This document shows positions 8,278 through 16,614 of a stretch of DNA of 40,418 bases, one piece after another. The notes beneath the pieces are model-generated. The model saw nothing but the letters and a program-made list of their open reading frames with translations, made no database searches and had not been told where the DNA came from. The stretch comes from Bacteroidales bacterium (GTDB lineage: Bacteria > Bacteroidota > Bacteroidia > Bacteroidales > VadinHA17): assembly GCA_016936435.1 (NCBI GenBank), contig JAFGXX010000002.1, positions 1 through 40,418 of the forward strand, written 5' to 3'. Each line of letters starts with the position of its first letter. Positions within the stretch are counted from its first letter, which is position 1. The position numbers were made by a program, and so were the translations under genes.

Positions 8278-8315
8278 CGGATTTTTAAAAATTTTCCTAA
8301 ATTTAAAAAAATCCG
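8278..8315 (+). promoter_or_regulatory. AU-rich hairpin abutting the 5'-nucleotidase start codon
   Basis: The 17-base arm 8278-8294 (CGGATTTTTAAAAATTT) pairs with 8299-8315 (AAATTTAAAAAAATCCG) at 15 of 17 positions around a TCCT loop. The ATG follows three bases later at 8319. No Shine-Dalgarno sequence lies outside the hairpin. Such a structure would occupy the ribosome landing site and could act as a thermosensor-like or binding-controlled translation switch; it has no T-run, so a terminator is less likely. Confidence 0.45.
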
Positions 8316-8318
8316 CAC

Positions 8319-9983
8319 ATGAAAATTTCTGTAAACGAAATATTGCTTGAACTCCACAACGGCGCCAAGGTAAAGGATGCGATTCTGAAGTTCTATTCAT
8401 ATCAGGAGAAAAGAAGACCACGACACCTGCCTGCCGTGGAAGATAAATTTGGCAACAGGGTGGAATATGACGGTGAACTTACAGATGGCACATTTCTTTA
8501 TATCTCAGGAAGACGAAGAGGAAGATCTTTATTGCTGTTAGCAGGTCTGATATTGCCTGCTGCCGGATTTTTTTGCGCCTGCAGCATTTCAGGGAAAACC
8601 GGTAACGTTCAGCAGGAAGAAAGACAGGCTGTCATTTTTGCTGTCAACGATATTCATGCAGCCATAGATAATTTTCCGAAGCTTGCATATATCGTAGACA
8701 GCCTTGAATCGGTTTACCCTGGCATGCTGCTTGTCAGTGCCGGCGACAATCAAACGGGAAATCCTGTCAATGACCAGTATCCCGAGACCGGTCTGCCAGT
8801 GATTGAACTCATGAATGCTACAGGATTTGACCTCAGCGCTGTAGGAAACCACGAATTCGATTCGGAACCTGAAGGTTTCAGTAAACTGACCCATAGGGCT
8901 GAGTTCAGTTTTATCTGCGCCAACATGTCTGTTGAAGCACCATATAATCTGAAAGTCGAACCATTTAAAATAATCACTTTACCGAACGGATTGAAACTCG
9001 CTTTCCTGGGTCTTGTTCAGTTAAATCAAAACGGTATTCCCGATTCTCATCCCGATAAAATAAAAGGTTTTTCCTTCAGCTCTCCTTTTGCAACTGCCGG
9101 GAAATACCTTGGCCTGAAAGATCAGAGTGACATTTTTATAGTGCTTAGTCATCTGGGTTTTCCCGATGATGTAAAGCTGGCTGAAACCATGCCGGCAGGG
9201 ATAGATCTCATCATCGGCGGACATTCGCACACCAGGGTTGAGAAGGAACAGGTTCACAACGGGATACTGATAACACAGGCAGAAAGCAAGCTGAAATACG
9301 GCTCCCTGATCAGGCTGACCGTCAATCACGACGGGGTGCTTCAAAAAACCATGGAGCTTATCGACATACGTAATTCTCCGGGAGAAAAACCTTCAGTTCG
9401 TGCCATGGTTGATAATTACAATAACAATCAGGCCCTGAAAGAAGTTATTGCCACAGCCCTTGACGATTTTTCATCGCATGAAGAACTTGGATACCTGATG
9501 GCCGATGCACAGCGTCACTATGCCGGAGCCGACATTGCCCTGGTTAATCCGGGCGGAGTTCGTATGGGAGCCCTCGCTAAAGGCCCTGTAACCATTATGG
9601 ATATTTATAAGCTCGATCCTTTTGGTAATGACCTTATTATGACAAAGCTTACAGGCATGGAGATACACTCTCTGATGATGGCTGCTTATCTTATGGATGG
9701 AGAGCCGCTTTATCCCTCGGGACTGAAAATTACACTGAAGAAGGATAATGCAGGAAATATGGCAGATATTATCTTCATGACTGAAAAGGACAGCCTCCTG
9801 GAAAGGGATCGTACTTATACCGTTGCAATGAACAGCTATATGACGTCGGTTTACAGATACGAACACAAGGATCCCGGTCAGTCTCTTTTCATTTCGGCAG
9901 CTGACGCAACAATTGACTGGTTCAGAAAAATGCAGATTATAAAAAGTTACCGTGGAGAAAAAAGGATTCAGATCATAAAATAA
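8319..9983 (+). CDS. Membrane-anchored 5'-nucleotidase family phosphoesterase with N-terminal beta-grasp domain
   Basis: The 554-aa product has three parts. Residues 1-63 (MKISVNEILLELHNGAKVKD ... GELTDGTFLYI) look like a ThiS/MoaD-type beta-grasp domain without the terminal Gly-Gly. Residues 69-88 form one hydrophobic segment after RRRGR, which by the positive-inside rule leaves the N-terminus in the cytoplasm. Residues 105-554 are a periplasmic 5'-nucleotidase: metal motifs NDIH (Asp111, His113), GDN (Asp143), GNHEFD (Asn177, His178), LSHLG, GGHSHTR, and the C-terminal substrate domain with NPGGVR and PFGND. The family removes phosphate from nucleotides or nucleotide sugars. A Cys-rich end of the TM segment (CAC) is not a standard lipobox. 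The hairpin directly upstream suggests translational control. Confidence 0.85.
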   Translation: MKISVNEILLELHNGAKVKDAILKFYSYQEKRRPRHLPAVEDKFGNRVEYDGELTDGTFLYISGRRRGRSLLLLAGLILPAAGFFCACSISGKTGNVQQEERQAVIFAVNDIHAAIDNFPKLAYIVDSLESVYPGMLLVSAGDNQTGNPVNDQYPETGLPVIELMNATGFDLSAVGNHEFDSEPEGFSKLTHRAEFSFICANMSVEAPYNLKVEPFKIITLPNGLKLAFLGLVQLNQNGIPDSHPDKIKGFSFSSPFATAGKYLGLKDQSDIFIVLSHLGFPDDVKLAETMPAGIDLIIGGHSHTRVEKEQVHNGILITQAESKLKYGSLIRLTVNHDGVLQKTMELIDIRNSPGEKPSVRAMVDNYNNNQALKEVIATALDDFSSHEELGYLMADAQRHYAGADIALVNPGGVRMGALAKGPVTIMDIYKLDPFGNDLIMTKLTGMEIHSLMMAAYLMDGEPLYPSGLKITLKKDNAGNMADIIFMTEKDSLLERDRTYTVAMNSYMTSVYRYEHKDPGQSLFISAADATIDWFRKMQIIKSYRGEKRIQIIK

Positions 9984-10090
9984 AAAAAGGAACAGTTATG
10001 AATCATGACCGGAAATCTTATTGACCTTTGTGACGGATCTGGTTTCATAATTCCTTACGGTTAGCATAAATTGTTTATATATAGCCACAT

Positions 10091-11122
10091 ATGAAAGCAC
10101 TTGTCCTTGAAGCATACAACAGGCTTGTTTACCGTGAGTGGCCCGATCCGGTGATCAGCGCTGATGAAGTACTGGTAAAGGTTAAGGCAGCCGGCATCTG
10201 CGGCAGCGATGTTCATGGATTCGATGGCAGCACAGGCAGAAGAAGGCCTCCTCTGATTATGGGTCACGAAGCAGCCGGCATTATTGAAAAAACCGGGCAG
10301 AATGTTAAAGACTGGAAAGCAGGAGACTGGGTCACATTCGATTCGACAATATATCCCCTTAACGACTGGTATACCTTACATGGTATGTATAACCTGAGCG
10401 ACAACAGGATGGTGCTCGGCGTAGCTCCGGCAGAATACACCCGGCATGGAGCTTTTGCCGAATATGTAAGTATACCGCAGCATATTCTTTACCGGATACC
10501 CGAAGGAGTATCATTTACAGAGGCTGCAATGGTTGAACCCGTTGCCGTGGCAGCACATGCAGTGAAGCTTGCCTCAGTTCAATGGAACGAGACTGCCGTT
10601 GTTGTCGGGACAGGGATGATAGGACTTTTTATTGTCCAGGTTCTCAGATCCCAGGGGTGCGGAACTCTGATTGCTGTGGATACCGATCCGGTGAAAAGAA
10701 AACTTGCAACGGATACGGGAGCCGATCATGCTTTTGATCCTGCAGATAATAAGTTGAAGGAAACATTACTGCACTTAACTGGGAACAGGGGAGCCGACCA
10801 TGTTTTTGAAGCAGTGGGATCAGAAGATACAGTACAACTTTCAGTCGAACTTGTCAGAAAAGGAGGTTGCGTTACTCTTGTCGGGAACCTTGCTCCCTCA
10901 GTAAAACTCCCGCTTCAGTCGGTTGTAACCCGTCAGGTAAAATTACAGGGGAGCTGTGCCATCTGCGGTGAATACGAAGCCGTACTTGATATGATGTCCC
11001 GCGGAGCAATTAATACCAGGATTGTACTGTCGGCAGAAGCTCCGTTACAAGACGGGGCAGAATGGTTCAGAAGACTTTATAATAAAGAACTTGGATTGAT
11101 AAAGGTTGTTCTGATACCCTGA
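10091..11122 (+). CDS. Zinc-type (MDR) polyol/alcohol dehydrogenase
   Basis: This 343-aa protein is a medium-chain dehydrogenase/reductase. Catalytic zinc residues are visible (GICGSDVHGFDG with Cys37; MGHEAAG with His59 and Glu60), and the Rossmann loop is VVVGTGMIGLFIVQV followed by an acidic strand end (AVDTDP), typical of NAD(H) use. It is closest in style to sorbitol or galactitol-phosphate dehydrogenases. The structural-zinc loop (about 84-106) contains no cysteine, where the classical family has four. It lies six bases before a Gfo/Idh/MocA gene, so the pair probably oxidise or epimerise a sugar or polyol together. Confidence 0.87.
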   Translation: MKALVLEAYNRLVYREWPDPVISADEVLVKVKAAGICGSDVHGFDGSTGRRRPPLIMGHEAAGIIEKTGQNVKDWKAGDWVTFDSTIYPLNDWYTLHGMYNLSDNRMVLGVAPAEYTRHGAFAEYVSIPQHILYRIPEGVSFTEAAMVEPVAVAAHAVKLASVQWNETAVVVGTGMIGLFIVQVLRSQGCGTLIAVDTDPVKRKLATDTGADHAFDPADNKLKETLLHLTGNRGADHVFEAVGSEDTVQLSVELVRKGGCVTLVGNLAPSVKLPLQSVVTRQVKLQGSCAICGEYEAVLDMMSRGAINTRIVLSAEAPLQDGAEWFRRLYNKELGLIKVVLIP

Positions 11123-11128
11123 GTTGAA

Positions 11129-12274
11129 ATGAATAAACTAAAAACAGCAATTATTGGTCTGGGGAAAGTTTCCGGAATTCATGCCCGGGCTCTGGCCAAT
11201 CTTCCTGAATCGCATTTTACTGCAGTATGCAGTTCAAAGAAAGAAAAAACGGAAGCATACACATCAGAATTCGGTGTGCAGGGTTATACTGATGTTACAG
11301 AAATGGTGGCTCGTGAAAAAATCGACGTGGCTATAATCTGTACGCCTCATCCTTTCCACCGTGAGCCTGCCCTGCAGGCCATGGAAGCCGGAGCACACGT
11401 CCTGATTGAGAAGCCACTGGCATCATCGCTTGAAGACTGCGATGCAATGCTTGAAGCTTCAGTAAGATATGGCAAAAAAATCGGAGTTGTAAGTCAGCGG
11501 AGGTGGTATAAACCCGTACAGCGAATCAAAGCAGCTATCGATAAGGGTAAAATTGGAAAACCGGTTTTCGGGACTGTCAATATATTGGGCTGGCGTGATG
11601 AGAAATATTACAACAGCGATCTGTGGAGAGGTACCTGGCCGGGAGAGGGAGGCGGAGTCCTGGTGAACCAGGCTCCTCACCAGCTGGATCTGCTTCAGTG
11701 GTTTATGGGTGATATAGATGAACTATATGGTATAGCTTCAAACCTTAACCATCCCTATATTGAAGTCGAAGATACGGCCAATGCCATCATCAGGTTTAAA
11801 AACGGTGCTGTAGGAAATATTATAGTATCGAATTCCCAAAAACCCGGGATCTGGGGTAAGGTTCATGTACATGGAGAAAACGGAGCCTCCGTGGGCGTTC
11901 AGACCGATGGCGGCGCCATGTTCATTGCAGGAATGTCGGGTATTCTTGAGCCTCCGGTAAATGACCTATGGACCATACCGGGAGAGGAAGCACTCCTTAA
12001 AGATATGGTAAAGGAAGATTCTGAATTTTTCCTTTCGCTGAAGAATCCCATGGACTATTTCCACGAGAGACAGATTGAAGATTTCCTAAAAGCAGTTATT
12101 GAAGGAAGAAAACCACTAATCACCGGAGAGGAAGGAAGAGTTACTGTGGAGATATTCACGGCGATCTACAGGTCGACCCGTGACAAAAAACCGGTTAAAT
12201 GGCCTCTTAAACCTGAAACCGGTAATGATTACGATGGAAGGCTCACGTTAACAGGGAAAAATAAAAATGTATGA
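11129..12274 (+). CDS. Gfo/Idh/MocA family oxidoreductase
   Basis: This 381-aa protein has an N-terminal Rossmann fold (AIIGLGKVSGIHARAL), the family EKP motif (VLIEKPLASS, about residue 93) that places the catalytic lysine by the nicotinamide, and the C-terminal alpha/beta substrate domain with GGGVLVNQAPHQLDLLQWFMG, containing the usual catalytic His. Members are NAD(P)-dependent sugar or inositol dehydrogenases. It is cytoplasmic and in tight tandem with the MDR dehydrogenase. The specific sugar is not readable from sequence. Confidence 0.9.
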   Translation: MNKLKTAIIGLGKVSGIHARALANLPESHFTAVCSSKKEKTEAYTSEFGVQGYTDVTEMVAREKIDVAIICTPHPFHREPALQAMEAGAHVLIEKPLASSLEDCDAMLEASVRYGKKIGVVSQRRWYKPVQRIKAAIDKGKIGKPVFGTVNILGWRDEKYYNSDLWRGTWPGEGGGVLVNQAPHQLDLLQWFMGDIDELYGIASNLNHPYIEVEDTANAIIRFKNGAVGNIIVSNSQKPGIWGKVHVHGENGASVGVQTDGGAMFIAGMSGILEPPVNDLWTIPGEEALLKDMVKEDSEFFLSLKNPMDYFHERQIEDFLKAVIEGRKPLITGEEGRVTVEIFTAIYRSTRDKKPVKWPLKPETGNDYDGRLTLTGKNKNV

Positions 12275-12339
12275 GCAGCGTTTAATTTTTTTATCGGGAT
12301 ATTCCGGCTATCTGTATCAAAATCTCAACGATCATCCAA

Positions 12340-12347
12340 TAATTTTG
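12340..12347 (+). promoter_or_regulatory. -7 promoter element for the two-component operon
   Basis: TAATTTTG is an exact match to the Bacteroidota -7 consensus TAnnTTTG, 48 bases before the response-regulator ATG. No good -33 TTTG is seen at the usual 19-21 bases upstream, so this is a tentative call. Confidence 0.35.
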
Positions 12348-12395
12348 AATCAGATAAACTTCGTCGGTGAAGGTTGTTCTATAATCTGACTGTTA

Positions 12396-13073
12396 ATGAA
12401 AATACTTGTAATTGAAGATGAACCCCAGATGATGGGGCTAATAACACAATTTCTGACAGAGGAGAACTACATTGTTGAAGGAGCTCATGGCTATGAAGCA
12501 GGCCTGGATAAAATCGTAACGTACGACTATGACTGCATACTGCTCGATATCATGCTTCCCGATGGCAACGGGTTAACAATTTTAAAGAAGCTGAAGGAAC
12601 TCGGGAAATCCGATTCGGTAATTATTATTTCTGCAAAAGACTCTATCGACGACAAGGTAAAGGGACTGGACCTGGGAGCCGATGATTACCTTGCAAAACC
12701 ATTTCATATTGCTGAACTGAATGCAAGAATTAAATCTGTTCTCAGGAGGAAGAACAATTCCGGTAGCATCCTGGTCGAAGTGAATAACATCAAAATAAAT
12801 ATCGAAGAAAGGTCGGTTCATATTGATGATCAGTCTGTTGATCTTAACAGGAAAGAATTTGACATACTCGTGTTCCTCGCATTAAACAAGAACAGAATTG
12901 CAGGTAAATCAGCGATAGCAGAAAATATCTGGGGAGACAATATCGACAGGGTAAACGATTTTGATTTTATCTATTCACAGATCAAGAACCTCCGTAAAAA
13001 GCTTATCAGCCATAATGCCGGAGTTGATCTGGTAAGCATTTACGGAATAGGATACAAGCTGATAACCAAATGA
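12396..13073 (+). CDS. OmpR-family response regulator
   Basis: This 225-aa protein has a receiver domain with acidic pocket (IEDEP), phosphoacceptor Asp51 in CILLDIMLPDGNG, and conserved Lys101 in LAKPFH. A winged-helix DNA-binding domain follows (about 130-223; LNRKEFDILVFLALNKN, then FDFIYSQIKNLRKKL and the final GIGYKL wing). Its stop overlaps the start of the sensor kinase (ATGA), a standard translational coupling. Likely targets include the two exported-protein genes directly downstream. Confidence 0.95.
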   Translation: MKILVIEDEPQMMGLITQFLTEENYIVEGAHGYEAGLDKIVTYDYDCILLDIMLPDGNGLTILKKLKELGKSDSVIIISAKDSIDDKVKGLDLGADDYLAKPFHIAELNARIKSVLRRKNNSGSILVEVNNIKINIEERSVHIDDQSVDLNRKEFDILVFLALNKNRIAGKSAIAENIWGDNIDRVNDFDFIYSQIKNLRKKLISHNAGVDLVSIYGIGYKLITK

Positions 13074-14335
13074 AACTGATAAATCATACGCTTCTGTTCC
13101 TTTCCGGGATACTCCTGCTCAGTATCTGCCTCTGGGGTATCTTTTTTTATTATCAGGTTCTGAACCAGGTGAGAAATACCATTGATGAAGGAATGGCAAA
13201 TTACAAAATTGTTCTTATTGACAAACTCAGGACTGACACCCTTATTTCGGAAAGAAAGGTTTTCAGGGAGAGTAACTATATAATCAGACAAATAGATGAA
13301 GATATTGCCCTGAATGTACGGGATACTTACAGGGACACTCTTATTTTTTCGGAGCTGAAAAATGAAAACTACCAGGCCAGGTTGCTTACAACCGCCTTCC
13401 TCGGAGCAGGAAATAAGTATTATGAGTTAAAAGTGATTTCTCATGAATTCGACAGAGGGTATCTTATCAGAAAGATTGCATCAACATTATTGTGGTTTTT
13501 TCTCTTCCTCATCATAAGTACTGTCGTCGTAAATAATTTCGTTCTGAAGAAAACCTGGAGACCTTTTTACCGGCTTCTGGGATACCTTAACAGGTTTCAG
13601 CTTGACAAAGGAGTCACTTATGAACCAGAGACAACCAAGATCAGTGAATTTTCACTGCTTAACGAATCAGTTAAGAACCTGATAAAGACCAATATTGATA
13701 TTTACGACAGTCAGAAGCAGTTTATTGAAAATGCATCGCATGAACTTCAGACACCCCTGGCAATAGGGATAAACAAGCTGGAACTACTGGCCGGGGAAAA
13801 CGATCTTCAGCAGGTTCATATAGAAAAGATAGGAAATGTAATTGAGATATTACAGAGGCTCAGCAGCCTTAACAAATCGCTTCTTCTTCTGTCAAAAATT
13901 GAGAACAGGCAGTTCATTGACAGGGAAATTGTCTGTTTTGGTGAGATCATCAGCTCCATCGTCGGGGATTTTTCAGATTATTCTGAATACATGAGAATCA
14001 ATGTCAGGTACAAGCAGGAAGGCTCATGGTGCCATAGCATGAACCCCGATCTTGCACGTATACTTGTCATGAACCTGCTGAATAATGCAATGTTTCATAA
14101 CAGAAAAGATGGAGAAATAGATATAATGTTATCAGCTTCATTTTTTAAAATTGATAACACCAGCGATTCACCGGAGTTGTCTCCCGATAGACTTTTCAGG
14201 CGCTTTTCCGGAAGTAATAAGAATTCCGGTTCTTCCGGACTGGGACTCGCCATTGTTAAAGCTATTGCCGACTTTTCAGGGTTGAGGGTCACCTATTCAT
14301 TTAACGGGAAACATGTGTTCAGTATAAGCATCTGA
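13070..14335 (+). CDS. Membrane sensor histidine kinase
   Basis: This 421-aa kinase has two membrane segments (about 7-29 and 138-158) that enclose a periplasmic sensor region of about 105 residues. The DHp H-box is FIENASHELQTPLA, with phosphorylatable His224. The ATPase domain shows an N-box (LVMNLLNNAMFHN), a G1-like IDNTSD in place of the usual DNG, an F-box region (LFRRFSG) and G2 SGLGLAIVKAI. Its partner is the overlapping upstream regulator. The signal is unknown; PepSY-like periplasmic proteins and an envelope protein lie downstream, pointing to envelope or metal sensing. Confidence 0.93.
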   Translation: MKLINHTLLFLSGILLLSICLWGIFFYYQVLNQVRNTIDEGMANYKIVLIDKLRTDTLISERKVFRESNYIIRQIDEDIALNVRDTYRDTLIFSELKNENYQARLLTTAFLGAGNKYYELKVISHEFDRGYLIRKIASTLLWFFLFLIISTVVVNNFVLKKTWRPFYRLLGYLNRFQLDKGVTYEPETTKISEFSLLNESVKNLIKTNIDIYDSQKQFIENASHELQTPLAIGINKLELLAGENDLQQVHIEKIGNVIEILQRLSSLNKSLLLLSKIENRQFIDREIVCFGEIISSIVGDFSDYSEYMRINVRYKQEGSWCHSMNPDLARILVMNLLNNAMFHNRKDGEIDIMLSASFFKIDNTSDSPELSPDRLFRRFSGSNKNSGSSGLGLAIVKAIADFSGLRVTYSFNGKHVFSISI

Positions 14336-14439
14336 CCGGGCTGTCAGCAACGTTCTTTTTCCCGATTCCAGGATCTTTCCCGTTTCTTTCCAGGTTTTTT
14401 CCAGATTCATATACGTTAATTGTGACAAAAACATGTGAT

Positions 14440-15261
14440 ATGAAACGAATTACAGGATTATTTCTTATGGCTCTTTTCCCGGTTATTTTGCATTCCCAGG
14501 AAATACAGCAAAAAAATGTACCGGCTGTTGTCCTTAATGCATTTCAGCTAAAGTTCTCAAAGGCTTCTGATGTTGAATGGAAGCTTGAAAAGGGATTCTA
14601 CCGGGTAAATTTTGAACTCAACGATAAAGACAACCAGGTGCTCCTCAATGATAAGGGAGCTATAATCCGGCACTCTAAGGATTTGTATATAAGCGAGATC
14701 CCCAAATCAGTCATGGAGACGATCAAATCGAGGGTTACGTTTTTTGATATCAGTGATGCCGATATGACAGAAGAGGAAGGTAAGACGAGCTATAATATCA
14801 GCCTTGACATCGACGGGAAAGATCATGAGTTTATTGTAAATGAAAGAGGAGGGCTTCTGATGTATGAACGGGAGATGAGTTACGGTGAAGTACCTGTCGG
14901 CATCAGGGACCTTATTAAAAGCCGTTTCGGATCGCCCGATATTGATGATGCCCTTTACAGGGAGGAAAAGGGCAGGGGCTATTATCATATAAGGGGAGAG
15001 ATCAGGGATATGGACCATGTCTTTATCTTCAATGAAAAATCCGCTATGGTAAGACATGAACAGGATCTGAGGAACAGCGAAGTGCCTTTGGAAATTATGA
15101 ATGCAGCAAATGCTTCTTACAACGGATATGAGATAAGGGATGCAGACCTGCTGGATGAAGAAGGTAAACTCACCTATTATCTTGAATTAAGGAAATCGCG
15201 CGAAACGATGATCGTATCGTTCAGTGCTGGTGGCAAAATTCTTGAGGTCAGGAATAAATAA
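14440..15261 (+). CDS. Periplasmic PepSY-like repeat protein
   Basis: ATG at 14440 is chosen over an in-frame GTG at 14422, because it begins a clean signal peptide (MKRITGLFLMALFPVILHSQ). The mature part (about 250 residues) is four copies of a unit of roughly 60 residues: a helix starting P..V...I or similar, then D.....EEGK..Y.I..., then a strand (FIVNERGGLL, FIFNEKSAMV). This is the PepSY_like (DUF2874) pattern of Bacteroidota periplasmic proteins. The function of the family is unknown; it often accompanies two-component systems. It lies 104 bases after the kinase gene. Confidence 0.72.
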   Translation: MKRITGLFLMALFPVILHSQEIQQKNVPAVVLNAFQLKFSKASDVEWKLEKGFYRVNFELNDKDNQVLLNDKGAIIRHSKDLYISEIPKSVMETIKSRVTFFDISDADMTEEEGKTSYNISLDIDGKDHEFIVNERGGLLMYEREMSYGEVPVGIRDLIKSRFGSPDIDDALYREEKGRGYYHIRGEIRDMDHVFIFNEKSAMVRHEQDLRNSEVPLEIMNAANASYNGYEIRDADLLDEEGKLTYYLELRKSRETMIVSFSAGGKILEVRNK

Positions 15262-15274
15262 CCCGGTATTCAAA

Positions 15275-16522
15275 GTGAAAGTCATTTCCGTTTATTTTCT
15301 GATCCTCAGCGGACAGATCTGTTTCTCTGTATTTGCCGGGGCCCAAAACTCTGAAAATGAAAAAGTGAACCTGAGCTTTTTTCTCGATTGTAGTGCCTGT
15401 GATTTCACTTATGTAAGGCAGGAACTTCCTTTCATTTCTTTTGTACGCGAACCCGGAATGGCAGATGTTCATATCCTGGTGACCAGTTCGGAAACCGGCG
15501 GCGGAGGTGATGTTTTCTTTTTTAACTTTTTTGGAAGAAATGAATGCGATGGACTGAATTTTGAATATAATGTTACCACAAATCAATCAGATACAGATTA
15601 TAAAATACGGGAAGCGCTACTGAAAATTATTAAAACAGGTATTGTTCAATATTATTCGAAAACAGGATCTTTAGACAGGATTGATATTGATCTTAGTGGT
15701 AATGGCAATAAAAAAGCCGATGAACTTGTTATAGACCGTTGGAATAAATGGGTCTTCAGGCTTGATGTAGCGGGTGAATTCCGGAAAGAAGAGAGTCAGA
15801 ATGAATATAGTTATTCCACTGAAGGAAGTATTGAAAAAGTAACGGAAGACTGGAAAACAAGCCTTGAAGCCGAATTTGAATTTGACAGGGAAAATTATTT
15901 TGATGATAATGAGGTGATTACGGATAAACAGGATACAAGGGATATTTCCGCTGATTTAATATGGAGCCTGACTCCAAAATGGTCGGCAGGAATATTTGCC
16001 GCCTATTCCTCCAGGACCTACATGAATATTAAAAATGATTACGGTTTGTCTACAAGCGTTGAATACAATATTTTTCCCTGGTCAGAGTGCAACAGGCGTG
16101 TTTTTGCAATCAGGTATAGTGCCGGTGTAGACCATGTAAGCTACAATGAAGAAACAATATACGACAAAAGGCAGGAATTCCTTCTTGATGAGTCACTCGA
16201 AGTAAATCTTGAGCTGATCCAGCAATGGGGAGAGATTTCGGTTGGAGTAGAGGGACGGCACTATTTCCACGATCTTTCAAAGAACAGAATTACATTGGAA
16301 TCTGACCTGTCTTTTCGTCTGACAAAAAACATTTCGTTATTCGGCGAATTACAAACAGATGTCATACATGATCAGTTATATCTTCCCAAAGGAGATGCAT
16401 CGGTAGAGGATATTCTGTTAAGGAGACGAAAGCTTGCAACAACATTTGAGATAAGCGGCCGTTTCGGGTTAAGGTTTACTTTCGGTTCGATATTCAATAA
16501 TGTTGTAAATGAAAGGTTCTGA
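15275..16522 (+). CDS. Predicted outer-membrane protein of unknown function
   Basis: The frame opens at GTG 15224, inside the upstream gene. The GTG at 15275 gives a sensible signal peptide (KVISVYFLILSGQICFSVFAGAQ) and is preferred, for 415 residues. Residues about 30-145 form a globular domain (FFLDCSACDFTYVRQELPF, ADVHILVTSSETGGGG) found, as far as I recall, in uncharacterised Bacteroidota and Gemmatimonadota proteins. From about residue 155 alternating hydrophobic and polar strands with many aromatic residues suggest an outer-membrane beta-barrel, ending without a classical C-terminal aromatic. It probably belongs to the two-component/PepSY set. Confidence 0.6.
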   Translation: MKVISVYFLILSGQICFSVFAGAQNSENEKVNLSFFLDCSACDFTYVRQELPFISFVREPGMADVHILVTSSETGGGGDVFFFNFFGRNECDGLNFEYNVTTNQSDTDYKIREALLKIIKTGIVQYYSKTGSLDRIDIDLSGNGNKKADELVIDRWNKWVFRLDVAGEFRKEESQNEYSYSTEGSIEKVTEDWKTSLEAEFEFDRENYFDDNEVITDKQDTRDISADLIWSLTPKWSAGIFAAYSSRTYMNIKNDYGLSTSVEYNIFPWSECNRRVFAIRYSAGVDHVSYNEETIYDKRQEFLLDESLEVNLELIQQWGEISVGVEGRHYFHDLSKNRITLESDLSFRLTKNISLFGELQTDVIHDQLYLPKGDASVEDILLRRRKLATTFEISGRFGLRFTFGSIFNNVVNERF

Positions 16523-16614
16523 AGATGTCCTGGTGGTATCATCCGGTTTCCGCAAGAAAGTCCTGATATGTAACGCAGAATGCTGATTCTAAAGACAATC
16601 CCTAACTTAATTGT

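Noticed and set aside
8570-8590. Lipobox in the 5'-nucleotidase (Cys near residues 86 and 88)
   Set aside because: The residues before the cysteines (GFFCAC) do not fit the lipobox pattern, and an N-terminal domain precedes the helix; a membrane anchor is more likely.
15224-15274. Longer start of the outer-membrane protein gene
   Set aside because: It would overlap the PepSY-like gene by 38 bases and put 17 residues with no signal features in front of a clear signal peptide.
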